Assembly (NCBI GenBank): GCA_037962975.1
Contig: CM075673.1
Location: 123,771,001 to 123,835,000, forward strand
DNA from: Clitoria ternatea
Lineage: Eukaryota; Streptophyta; Magnoliopsida; Fabales; Fabaceae
DNA length: 64,000 bases
Direction of reading: 5' to 3'
A program made the translations under genes and the position numbers. The notes below the pieces were generated by a model that saw only the letters and a list, made by a program, of their open reading frames with translations, was not told where the DNA came from and made no database searches. This document shows, in pieces, positions 44,578 through 54,477 of the stretch. Numbering within the stretch: the stretch's first letter is position 1; every line of letters starts with the position of its first letter.

Positions 44578-45936
44578 TGTTGTGCCAGTGGCAATTCCAA
44601 AGGTGAAGACCGTCGGTCAGGCGGTGGGCCACTTTCTGATATGGCCCAACAGACTTCTGTCGGTTGCTCCTGTATGGGTAAAAACCTGAAACACTAACTA
44701 ATTTTTTTATATTGTCAATTATGGTACAAACTATGATGGTTGTCAATTGTTCAACAGGAACCGGTATTGAAGAAGCCAGACCCCGTCGACGATCCGATCC
44801 GGATGCTATGGCAGATCGGGGCTGAGCAAGGAGAGGACGCTCTTCAGGTCCCATGGCAGCCACTAGTGTTTGTCTGTCCAAGTTCACTACCGATTTACAT
44901 TACACGGAGTGACTTGTTAAGATTATGATGGGGATGACGCAGCTGAACATCTCCATCATTCAATTGTGGAAGCTGTAAGTATATCATTTTATGTCCAATT
45001 TTTTCATTATACAAGTTATTTGTCACTAACCATGTCTTAACTTGTTTAGGTTTCTGACAAAAATCTGTGTGGACTTGGGTTTCGATGGAACTTATGGTTT
45101 CTTAGAGCCCTCCTTCATACAGAGGCAAGGAAACACTATGGAGGACACCCAGGCATACATCCAGAATTGGATGCATGAGTCTAGGAAGCGTGTATACATG
45201 GGCCCCTATCATAAAGGGTAATATTCTATTCTATAATTATTGTCATTAATTTTTGCGTTTTAAAGTCTTACTTATCACTGGTAACTGCAGCGCTCACTGG
45301 ACACTTGTGGTGATCTGTCCCCGGGCTTATCTTGCTCTGTACTTTGATACTATGCATCAGACAGTTCCACAAGACCTGAAAAGTATAGTAGACGGGTAAG
45401 TTAATCCTTAAAAAATAAGTACAAATTCGATTACATCATTTTTAGACCTATACGATTCTAACTTATCTTGTGTTTTATTTGACGTAGGGCGGTGGTTAGA
45501 TACAATCGACTGCTTGGAGTTAAGTCCAGCGGAAGAAAAGTTGCGTGGGTACACCCAAAAGTAAGTCAATCGTATTCATTCAAATCTTCAATATATATTT
45601 TTTAAGTTGCAAATTCACTTATTCTATATTTTATGTCCATTGTAGTCTTACAGGTAGAAGGGTACCTTCGAGTGTGGCTATTACGTCATGCATACCATGC
45701 TGACCATCATCCAACAACATTTAGTAGATGGATGGACAGATGTAAGTCTCATCATTTGGACTACTTTTCTACCAATTTCATAAATTTTATGTAATAAATA
45801 TAGCTTTTGTTCTAATTGTTTTGTGCATTATTTGTAGTACTTCCAGGACCAGTCATACTTCTCCAAGACACTTGTAGATAATGTTAGAAACCAATGGGCC
45901 TCATACTTCATTAAAGTCAAGAAAGGACTTAGCTAG
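44578..45936 (+). pseudogene. Ulp1/C48-type cysteine protease gene of the CACTA, intron-containing
   Basis: Continues from 41108 in phase. Exons judged from GT/AG borders: to 44677, 44758-44971, 45050-45218, 45291-45395, 45488-45560, about 45656-45741, about 45838-45936. Reading: VGQAVGHFLIWPNRLLSV; PVDDPIRMLWQIGAEQGED; IQNWMHESRKRVYMGPYHKG; AHWTLVVICPRAYLALYFDT; ECGYYVMHTMLTIIQQH; ending VKKGLS and a stop. AHW (His), YFDT (Asp) and ECGYY (Cys) match the C48 (SUMO/Ulp1-like) catalytic triad, so the active site survives. A one-base shift near 44915-44925 breaks exon 2, and the solo LTR splits the gene. Ulp1-like domains occur in several plant DNA transposons; a role in transposition is unknown. 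Confidence 0.8.
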
Positions 45937-46189
45937 ATATAGGATCTTTATTCTCTTATATATGTATCTAGTGCAGGATTTAGGGTTTACATTTTATTAG
46001 GTTACATTCATTTGAATTGTATATAGTTTCATTTTTTAGGTTGTTATGAATTCATATCAAAATAATGTTATATACATACCATTTTTTTTATATATTGTTG
46101 CTAGATATGCTGGGATATACTGTATATTGTGTTGGTTGTCTGATTGCAAGTTTGGGAAATAATAAAACAGAAACCATATTAAAAAAAAA

Positions 46190-46582
46190 CCTCACTATTT
46201 ATTCACGGTTATGGTAACAACCGTGATTATAGACCCTATTTATCCACGGTTACTACCATAACCGTGATTATACATAGTCTGTAAGTGAATTTTTTTGACT
46301 ACTTATATTCACGGTTATGCTACACAACCGTGATTATAGATGTTCTTTATCCACGGTTTCTACTATAACCGTGAATATACATTGTCTGTTATATTCACGG
46401 TTATGCTCGAAAACTGTGAATATACATAGTCTGTTATATTCACGGTTGTTCGTAATCGTGGTTAGATGTAATTTATAACCACGGTTATTAACCATGGTTA
46501 AAGGCCCTCATCTACTACCACAGCTGCAATAACCAAGGTTCATTAATCGTGATTAAAGGCCATTTTTAACCTTGATTATATC
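46190..46582. repeat. CACTA right subterminal repeats
   Basis: At least six CACGGTT...AACCGTG dyads, spaced about 20 bases apart, for example 46204-46226, 46244-46266 and 46308-46332, then degenerate copies to the end. Confidence 0.87.
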
Positions 46583-46599
46583 CATTGTTTCCACTAGTG
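46583..46599 (-). repeat. CACTA right terminal inverted repeat
   Basis: Reads CACTAGTGGAAACAATG inward. TAG follows at 46600-46602. Confidence 0.88.
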
Positions 46600-46602
46600 T
46601 AG

Positions 46603-47489
46603 CCTTATTGGTTAATTAAACTCTTTTGATAGGAGAATATGTTGAATTATATTCATATTTATATTATCACAATTTGTTTGATTTTCATCATTAAGAAAGT
46701 ATGCTCACTCTCCATGTTGTCTATCTTTTAGCCCTTGTGTTGTAGGGTATGGCCATGGAGCAAAAGTTTTTCAATGAGAAGAAGTATGGTGTGAAGGAAG
46801 ATATGGTATGGTTGCCTTGGCTGGTATATTTTATGTAAACCTTTTGTATATCCCTTTTTGGGAAATGGTTGTAAATGGGATTATTTTGTATAGCCATGAT
46901 TTAGCTTGAATGCTTTATTAGTATGATGTTCATTGAATATTTAATGACTTGAAATCCTAGGATGGTAGTTGATACACTAGGATCATTGGGGGTGAACTTG
47001 TGATCATTTTGTATCACCATGATGATTTTGATAGATGTGATCTTTGATGAAGCATGTTGTATGGTTATGCATGTTTATGTTGTTGAAAGGTATGCATATT
47101 GGGAAGTGGATAGGCTATATTCCCAATTAATGACTAGTGCCTCAAATACAGGTTACCTATAACTCATATTGCTCATATGTGACTTAAGTGTAATGTTGGT
47201 TGTGGCCAAATAGGCATAAATTGTGACTTGGCATGCTTGGTTAGGCTAAAATGCCCTTAGATTTCCATTTATGCATGGATTGATTTAGAGTCTAACTTAT
47301 GGTGTTAGGCTTGTTGAAACAAGTCCTAAATAGGTGTTTAAATGTATGTCAAGCGTTAGTTTGGCTCAATTTTGAATGGAATGAGTTTTGGCATACCATG
47401 TTGCATGAATTATTCAAGTTTATGTGTAAATACTGATATTCTTGCTCAAGCGAGATGATTCTCGCTCAAGCAAGATTGATATGTATCAG
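46603..47489. other. Repetitive non-coding DNA right of CACTA
   Basis: No coding frame and no motif I can name, except CGCTCAAGCGAG words at 47440-47475 just before the CRM-like LTR. It may be the continuation of the LTR-type element that the CACTA and then the CRM-like element entered. Confidence 0.4.
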
Positions 47490-48298
47490 TAATGAGGACA
47501 TCCTAAAGGAGGACCCACACATTATATTGGACAAAGGGCTAAAGGTTTATAAAGGACCCTTCACTAGGGCCAAGTCCAAGAAAGTTAAAGAGGGCATTCA
47601 TAAAGCCTTGTCATCTTTCATCTCTTTGCTTAATGGGCCCAAGCCCAAACAAGACACCATGAGGATCTATATGCTTGCATCTTGTAACATAGGTCATAAT
47701 GAGATTCTCTAGATACTTAGGTTTTATTTGGACCTTGCTAGGTCAATTGGGCCACTTTAGGGCCATGTACTTTCCCTTTGGGCCATGTATAGGCCATGTT
47801 CTCTCCTTTGTTGTACTATTAGGCCTTGGATCCATCATCCAAGCCCATTTCCCTTCCCTTGGCCAAAATATAGAAGGGCTATATAAGGGAGCTCTCCTTT
47901 GTAAATTGACACAATAATGATCATTTGAGATTTTTCACCTTTGAGTGCAAATTTCCTAGAGTGAGAAGCTCCCCCTTCTCTCTAGGATTAGGTCTCTAGA
48001 GCAAGCTCTTATCCAAGAGGATTCTCTCCCTCTTGGTGGTGGGATTAAGGAGTTATCTTCCCTAAGAAAGTGGCCTTCCACCTTCTCCTTCCATCTCCCT
48101 CTTCATCCTTTCCATCTTGTCCAAACCATTCCACTTTCTCTTTTTCCTTCCATCAAATTTCATCCACTCCACCTAGTTTTTCTCTTGTTTCATTTCGGTT
48201 TTAATATTGAAGAAATGATCCCATTATTGGCTCGATGGAAGAACAAGGAAAGGAACCAAGATCCATCCCTTCATTGGCTAGAAGAAGCTCCTACATCA
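47490..48298 (+). repeat. 5' LTR of truncated CRM-like element
   Basis: 809 bp. It includes the same LTR-encoded integrase tail as the complete copy (EDPHIILDKGLKVYKGPFTR, frame to 47712). TATA box at 47880-47888. Diverged from 12688-13502 but collinear in reverse. Confidence 0.85.
47880..47888 (+). promoter_or_regulatory. TATA box in CRM-like LTR
   Basis: TATATAAGG, same word as in the minus-strand CRM-like LTRs. Confidence 0.6.
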
Positions 48299-48300
48299 AG

Positions 48301-48315
48301 TGGTATCAGAGAGCC
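48301..48315 (+). promoter_or_regulatory. Primer binding site, truncated CRM-like element
   Basis: TGGTATCAGAGAGCC two bases after the LTR end; initiator tRNA-Met type. Confidence 0.85.
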
Positions 48316-50600
48316 TTAGAGGTTCTTTTCTACTTCTTCTTCCTTTCAATTTTCAGTTTTCAATAGTTATTCTTGGCTGGTTGGTTTTCTTTTTCCATGG
48401 TTGTTTGTGTTTTGATGCCATGATATGATAGAAAATCCATAAAAAGTTGTTGTTTCTTTGAAGTTTTGTGTTAGTTCTTCACGTCTTTCAATTTTTGCAT
48501 ATTGTTCTTTGTAATTTTGGTTTTAGTATATCTTGTTCTTGTTTTAGGCTTTCAAAATTCTGAGTTAGCACTTTGTTTGATTCGGTTGTGAGTTTTTAGC
48601 TTGGTAGTTATTGGTTTGTTGAAAGTTAGAGCCAAGTAGGTGTGTTGTTGTGCCATTTGGAGCCTTTTTCTAGTGTTCTAGAAATTTTTGTGTTGGTTCA
48701 ACTTGTAATGTGCAAAACCGTGTGATGGAGTTACTTTAATCACCTTGGAGTAACTCTCAAAAGGTTCCAATCTTTGTGTGTTAGGAGGCCTCACTTTAAG
48801 GCTCTCCAAAGTTAGCTCACTTTTAGGTTCTTAGAAATCTATTCTTAGTCTTTTCTAGGTTTAAGTTTTCAATTTCAAGCACATTAGGCATATTGTAATT
48901 CGGTTTGCATCATGGGTTTACATAAAAGAAAAGTTTGTAAAAAGAATCATTCACCTTCCATTCATTCTAGTGGAAGAAGATTGCACTTTCCTAAGCAAAA
49001 GAGTGACAATTAAACTTGGTAGAAGGCTAGCTTGTCATTTTGGTTTTGTGATCTAAAATTGAGTGTTAGAATTACAAATTGTAAAAGGCAATAGAAAGAG
49101 AAAAGATAGACAAAAGCCAAAAGAAAAAGAAAATGAAAACCCTACAACTTAAAAAGTAAGAAAGGGTATCAAAAAGAAAAGATTTGAAATAGACATCTTC
49201 AACAAAAGTTTGAAAAGTAAAACACCAAAGCATGAGTATCATTTTCAAAATTCCAAAACCATAAAGAAGTGATTGCTAGTTGTTACATTGCATAAATTTT
49301 TTTCAATTAAACTTACTTGTTTAGTAGTGCAACTCTAGAGTCTCTAGGTTTAGGTGGTCCTTAGCTTTATTCTTGCATTTTATTTTTGTTGTTTGTCTTG
49401 TTTTGTCATCATCTAAATTTCAAAATTTCAAGTTGTGTACCTTAATTCATTTGAACTTTTCTTGTTTTGGTCTTGTCATAATCAAAAATCTAAAAGGATT
49501 CCATTTGAGTAGCTTCTTCAAATTTACCATTTTTAGTTTGTCTTCATTCAACTCTTAAGTTTTGTCATTTGAGTTTTCTATCTTTCAAAATTCCTTTGGT
49601 AATTCCCTTCTCTACATCCTTGAGGGTAGCATATTGAGGATACTTGAAATAAGAGTTCAATTACTTTAGTAGACTTGAGACTAAGGAGTAAGGGTAAGGA
49701 ACTTGTGAGAAATACACTTGAGAGGTCAAAAATTTGTCTTGGAGATTTTGTCTTGGCATTATTTTGTAGGTGAGGTGAAGCTTCTACAGATCCAAGTGAA
49801 GAGAAGAGAAGACCTTGTAAAGAAAGCAAAAGCCTTGTAACATTAGACTCTTAAGGAAAATTTGTGAATTCCTAGGCTTTGTGTATTAGGTTTTGTCTTG
49901 TATTTTGGACACACCTTGGACATTGGACTTTGGACACTATTAATTCTTCATTTCCATTTGGTAATTTAGGCTAAATAGTAGAAGCATATGTATTTGGTTG
50001 TTGTTAATTAGTTAGGTAGTTAATTGGTTACAACTAGAATGAGTTAGTTAGTTGTTGGTCTTAACTAATTTGGTTAGTTAGTTAGTAGTTGAAACTAATT
50101 CTAGTTAAACTAACTATATCCCAACCAAATTTTTAGTTAGCATAACCAATCCATAACCGAATTTAGTTAGGAGGTTAAGTGGTTAGACTTAGTTACAACC
50201 ATAATAACTAAATAACTAAATAACTAAATTTAGTTAGGGTTAGTTGGTGTTAGTTAGAGTTAGTTGATTAGTTGAAACTAATTAGTTACTTTTAATTTCC
50301 CATAACCAAAATTCTTCTACTTTGTTAAGGTTAGTTACTTGATTAGTTACAACCTAGGATTCTCATAAGGAACATAGGTTAAAACAACCTAGGTCTTGCA
50401 TAACTAATCATAGGGCTACATCCTATGATATAACCTAGTACAAGACAACTTAGGTTCTTGTTTCCCCTTAGGAAAGAAACCTAGTACTTGTATTTTAGGA
50501 TTATTGTGTGTTTTCTAATAATTGCCTTGCATCAAGCATCCTCGACTAGACTATTTACGACTTTGTTTGCTTGTCTTGTTCTCTTTGACAACCTTAAACC
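48316..50600 (+). other. Leader of truncated CRM-like element, no gene
   Basis: About 2.3 kb without a credible frame. TTAGTTAGTTAG-type low complexity at 49980-50350, mirroring 18130-18560 of the complete copy. Confidence 0.75.
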
Positions 50601-51459
50601 ATGTCTTCTAGTGATAGGGAAAACAAATCTATGCTTTATAACATAATGGAAAGTTTGAATCACATTAACAATTGGTTAAATAACCTAGAGCATAATGAAA
50701 TCCCTAGAGCTAGACATAGAAATCAAAGAAATCAAAGACACAAGAATAGTGATAGTGAGGATGAACCTAGACATAGAAGACACCATGAACATAAAAGAGA
50801 AGACATAGGCTTAAGAGAGGTAAAACTTGAAATTCCCCCATTTCATGGCAAGAGTGATGTTGAAGCTTACTTAGAATGGGAGATGAGAGTTGAGCAAGTG
50901 TTTAATTCTCATCAAATAAAAGAAGAAAAAAAGGTTAGGATAGCCACTGTATCATTCCAAAACTATGCCTTAGTATGGTGGACACAAGTGTGTAAGGAGA
51001 GAGAGAAAGAAAGATAACTTCCCACCAATAGATGATTAGTTAAACTTGAAAGCTCTATTAAGAAAATGTTATATTCCTAATTACCATAGAGGGGAGCTAT
51101 TAGCAAAGCTAAATAGACTTACCCAAGGCTCAAAAAGTGTAGAAGATTACTATAAAGCCTTAGAGATGGCCATGATTAGGGCCAATCTAGAAGAAGATGA
51201 GGAAACCCTAATGCATAGGTTTTTGCATGGCCTAAATAGGAACATCAAGAATAGAGTAAAACTCCTTCCACATGTTGACATAGAAGAGTTACTACACCAA
51301 TGTACTAAGGTAGAGAGCCAATTTAAAGAGAGAGAAGCCTATAGTGGGGAAAATAAAGCCTACAAGTCTAAGTGGGTAAGTCAAGATAATAAGGGTAAGT
51401 TTGAGAGAAACCCTAAGGAGAGGGAAGTTGGCACTTCATCTTCCAAAACCAGAAAGTGA
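50601..51459 (+). pseudogene. Gag of truncated CRM-like element
   Basis: ATG at 50601: MSSSDRENKSMLYNIMESLN, LREVKLEIPPFHGKSDVEAY, EWEMRVEQVFNSHQIKEEKK, NYALVWWTQVCKERE. The frame is lost at 51015 (small indel in a GA-rich run) and a TAG replaces Trp near 51038. It resumes at 51046 with KALLRKCYIPNYHRGELLAK, SVEDYYKALEMAMIRANLEE, FLHGLNRNIKNRVKLLPHVD, to 51459. It retains Trp codons where the minus-strand copy has stops. Confidence 0.86.
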
Positions 51460-51508
51460 GTTGCATAAGAATGGCAAAATTTTTAGAAACCAAAGAGATA
51501 AGCGTGAG

Positions 51509-52336
51509 TGGGTATGTCAAATTTTGGTGTTTTCTTGCTCAAGCGAGTGGGGTCTCACTTGAGCGAGTATGTCAAATTTTGATTCTGTAATGTTCTCGCT
51601 CAAACGAGTGAGTTCTCACTCGAGCGAGTAGTCACAAAAATAATTCTGCCTCTTTTTTCGCTCAAGCGAGAGGCATCTCACTCAAGCTAGTTTAATGAAA
51701 ATGATTCTGTGGAATTTTTGCTCAAGCATGTGATGACCCACTTGAGCGAGGGTATGGTGAAATAGTTCTGGAAGTCTTTCGCCCAAGCGAGGATAGCTCG
51801 CTTAAGTGAATTAAATAGGAATTAGCCACTGGACAGTTTCTGCTCAAGCGGTTGCGGGCCGCTCAGGCGAGTTTGCTGGTCTAATACTTGATTTTTCTTG
51901 CCCAAGCAAATCTGAGCTCGCTCAAGCGAATGCTCGTGGTCTCGCTTAAACAAAAGTGGTCTCGCTTAAGCGAGTTGACCAAAATTGCATTTTTAATTCC
52001 TTTCCTTTCCCCTTTACTTATTTGTAGACCTTTTCTCATATCTTTATATATGGGACTAGGCGAATGCCCTTATACATTTCCTCTTCCACTATAAACTCAA
52101 TTGTCTTGTATACACACTAGGGCGAATTATTTACCAATCCATTTTATAAAAACTTTTAATCTCAGTCATCAGTTTTCTATGGTTCGGGTCTTAAATTAAA
52201 GACTGGGCGTTCGAACTCTAAAACACATAAAATTTATTGATATTTTATTGATTTAATTATGTTAATTTTATTGACATTCAAGCCTAGGAAATCAGGGTCT
52301 GATAGTTATCATTTGTATATATATATTTTATTTTCA
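51509..52336. repeat. CGCTCAAGCGAG dyad array and flanking LTR-like DNA
   Basis: From about 51525 to 51985 some 13 copies or variants of CGCTCAAGCGAG / CTCGCTTGAGCGAG, mostly in pairs separated by 8-12 bases, with pairs repeating about every 65-80 bases around a TTCTG-containing spacer. 52036-52060 (CTCATATCTTTATATATGGG) matches 58840-58860 near the end of the LARD-like LTR. No coding. Confidence 0.75.
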
Positions 52337-52920
52337 TGTTATTAGTTTTAGAAATATTTTAGGATTAGGACTTAGTTTTGGGCCTTGTATGACTATATTT
52401 CCATTTTGGGTTATTTTTCGGCCTTGTATCTTTAGTTTTTGGGCCTTGGGTGAAGCTTTTCAAGCCCACCCAAGCCAATTTCAAAAATTTAGTTTTCAAG
52501 AAGTTTTAAATACCTTATTTTTTTATAATGCTTCATAAGTTTTAGTGGGTTTTAGAGTGAGATACTCTTCCTTCTCTCTAAAAAGTAGAAGCCTTAGCTC
52601 CTTTTCTAGGTTCTTATCCTTTGGCTCCCTCCCAAAGGTGGTGAACAACCTTCTCCTTATCTCTATAGCCTTAGAGAGTGATGGAAATCAACTCTCCCAC
52701 ACTAGTCTTCCATTCTCCTTCATTTCTCTTGTTATTCCTACCTTAGATCTAGGTTTTTCTTCACCAAAAATCTCTATTACTTCACCATATATGTCATGAC
52801 CTACAACATATCTACATGAATTCAGAATTTTTTCATCACATTGAAGTCTTCTTGCCTTGGATCTAAAGAAGGAAGAAGAGGAAGATCCATCCTTCTTAAG
52901 GAATTGAAGAAATTCCTACA
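52337..52920 (+). repeat. Probable LTR remnant with primer site
   Basis: Starts TGTTATTAG (start uncertain), ends TTCCTACA at 52920; TGGTATCATGAATCT at 52926-52940 resembles a primer site. GGGCCTTG-rich and Ser/Leu-frame content resemble CRM-like LTRs. It has no following gag in this orientation. Confidence 0.45.
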
Positions 52921-52984
52921 ATATTTGGTATCATGAATCTAACACTAAGTGTTTCCTTCAAGTGTTTCCTCTTAAATCTTGTCA

Positions 52985-53326
52985 TTTCTCTTTAGTGTCA
53001 AGAGAACTAAAGCAATCTTCACACTTATCTTCAAGTGTACTCAAAATGCTACCCTCTTGTATTGAGTAAGAATTATCTTGGAATTGAAGGAAAAGAAACT
53101 CAAGAGATAAAACTTTTAAGAGTGAATGAAAGACAAACTAAAAATGTTCAAAATTTGAAAAGGCAACTCAAAGGGAATATTTTTGGATTTTTGATATGAC
53201 AAGACTCAAAGCAACAAAAGCTAAATTGAAGAAAGCTAAGGACACGTAATTTTGAAAATGGAATAGAAAACAAAACTTGACAAACAACAAAATAAATGCA
53301 AGAAATAAAGCAAGCTAATGAACAAA
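52985..53326 (-). repeat. CRM-like leader remnant, opposite orientation
   Basis: Collinear with plus-strand 18905-19210 (for example AATGCTACCCTC, GACAAACTAAAAATG versus AACAAACTAAAAATG, TTTTTGGATTTTT, TTGACAAACAA). It therefore comes from a minus-strand CRM-like element, next to a plus-strand LTR remnant. Its right end abuts plastid DNA. Confidence 0.75.
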
Positions 53327-53737
53327 CTCACGCGGGTCCTTCCCTCTAAGGCAGAACGCTCCCCTACCGATTTATTTTTACATCCCATAGCTTTGGTAGA
53401 TTGCTTAACCCCGTTCATCTTTGGCGCAAGAGCGCTCGATCAGTGAGCTATTATGCACTCTTTCAAGGGTGGCTACTTCTAGGCAAACCTCTTGGTTGTC
53501 TCTGCACCTCTACCTCCTTTATCACTAAGCGGTCATTTAGGGGCCTTAGCTGGTGATCCGGGCTGTTTCCCTCTCGACGATGAAGCTTATTCCCCATCGT
53601 CTCACTGGCCGACCTTGACCGTTGTAATTTTGAGGTCATATATAGTATTTAGAGTTTGCCTCGATTTGGTACCACTCTCGCGGCCCACACTGAAATAGTA
53701 CTTTACCCCTAGATGTCCAGTCAACTGCTGCGCCTCA
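53327..53737 (-). pseudogene. rrn23: Plastid 23S rRNA fragment (nuclear plastid insertion)
   Basis: About 410 bases that read, on the minus strand, as an internal part of plastid 23S rRNA: GGCCGACCTT/CGATGGGG and CTAAATGACCGC-type conserved stretches, the sarcin-distant domain II region around the GGGAAACAGCCCGGATCACC helix. Ends are cut at both sides. It is a piece of a 2.8-kb gene, so not functional. Confidence 0.85.
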
Positions 53738-54040
53738 TGAATTAGTAATTGCATCCAATCTCCAAAAAAAAATCCCAATTGTTTCTAATTTTCTATTTTT
53801 GGAATGAAATATTTACGGAATCCCCATGAATAGGACCAAACCTTATTCCACGAAATTTACAAAAGATTTCTCTTTCTTATTAGCAAGTCTCCGAGAAGAC
53901 TTAATTGATCCATGATTTATGTTTCATCTTTCATTTCCTTTTAATTTGTTTTGAGAAATATATCAATCAATTCCGATTCTTTTTCGATTGAGATGTATAG
54001 ATTCATAGGTCTATGTATCTATATAGATCCTATTCATGAA
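53738..54040 (-). other. Plastid spacer sequence downstream of rps7
   Basis: Contiguous with the rps7 fragment and downstream of its stop; AT-rich with long A and T runs. From memory it resembles the plastid rps7-ndhB spacer, not verified. The join to the 23S fragment is abrupt near 53737. Confidence 0.55.
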
Positions 54041-54159
54041 TTAACGAAAATGTGCAAAAGCTCTATTTACCTCTGCCATTCTATGAGTCTCTTCCTTTTT
54101 GCGTATGATATCACCACTCCCTTTGGCAGCATCGACTAATTCGGAACTTAGTTTCAAAG
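54041..54159 (-). pseudogene. rps7: 3' end of plastid rps7, cut by LARD-like LTR
   Basis: Minus-strand reading FKLSSELVDAAKGSGDIIRK, then EETHRMAEVNRAFAHFR and a TAA at 54041-54043: the last 38 or so residues of plastid ribosomal protein S7. The upstream side is interrupted exactly at 54159/54160 by the LTR edge; CAAAG (54155-54159) would be the target duplication. The rest of rps7 is expected right of the window. Confidence 0.87.
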
Positions 54160-54477
54160 TGTAACACCCCGAATTTTATAAAAAAATGAGTAATTAGTGT
54201 GAATGGAAAATCTTTGGTTAGTGAGGATGTGTGGGAAAATGTGGAATCATTGTGGCAAGGTATGAATATATATAAGATAAAGATGAGTTTGAACTTCATA
54301 TGATTAATATGTTTGGAATGAGAATTTTATAAGAATGGATGATTGGACAAATATATGCCTCGTAGGTTGTATATGGTATACTGGAAATAATTGAGCTGGC
54401 TTGAGTGTAATTACATGGGCTGAGTTGAATAAAATTATGAGTGAGGTGAGAGCTCTCAGTTTCTGCGCCAGTGTTGA

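Larger units (their letters stand above)
25312..46599 (+). mobile_element. CACTA (En/Spm-type) DNA transposon, 21.3 kb with nested insertions
   Basis: Left end CACTAGTGCAAAAATTG at 25312; right end reads CACTAGTGGAAACAATGG inward from 46599. Both are flanked by TAG (25309-25311 and 46600-46602), the 3-bp duplication expected of CACTA elements. Terminal 400-550 bp are packed with CACGGTT/AACCGTG dyads. Inside: a TNP2-type transposase pseudogene and a C48 protease pseudogene, both plus strand. Without the nested Tekay array (about 11.0 kb) and solo LTR (about 3.5 kb) the element would be near 6.8 kb. Coding breaks mean it can move only if a related element supplies transposase. Confidence 0.9.
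47490..51508 (+). mobile_element. 3'-truncated CRM-like chromovirus
   Basis: Plus strand: LTR 47490-48298, primer site 48301-48315, 2.3-kb leader, gag 50601-51459 and the start of the nucleocapsid spacer. At 51508 the homology to the complete CRM-like element (near 17090) stops and a CGCTCAAGCGAG array begins. Protease to integrase and the 3' LTR are missing. LTR ends TAATGAGG...CTACATCA match those of the complete copy. Confidence 0.85.

Noticed and set aside
51525..51985. Possible CRISPR-like array of CGCTCAAGCGAG repeats
   Set aside because: Repeats are degenerate, paired and irregular with related spacers, in plant nuclear DNA with no cas genes.
53327..53737. Functional rRNA gene
   Set aside because: Only about 410 bases of an internal 23S region, truncated at both ends and joined to rps7 spacer.
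53951..54139. 62-residue plus-strand frame
   Set aside because: Antisense of the plastid rps7 end and spacer.
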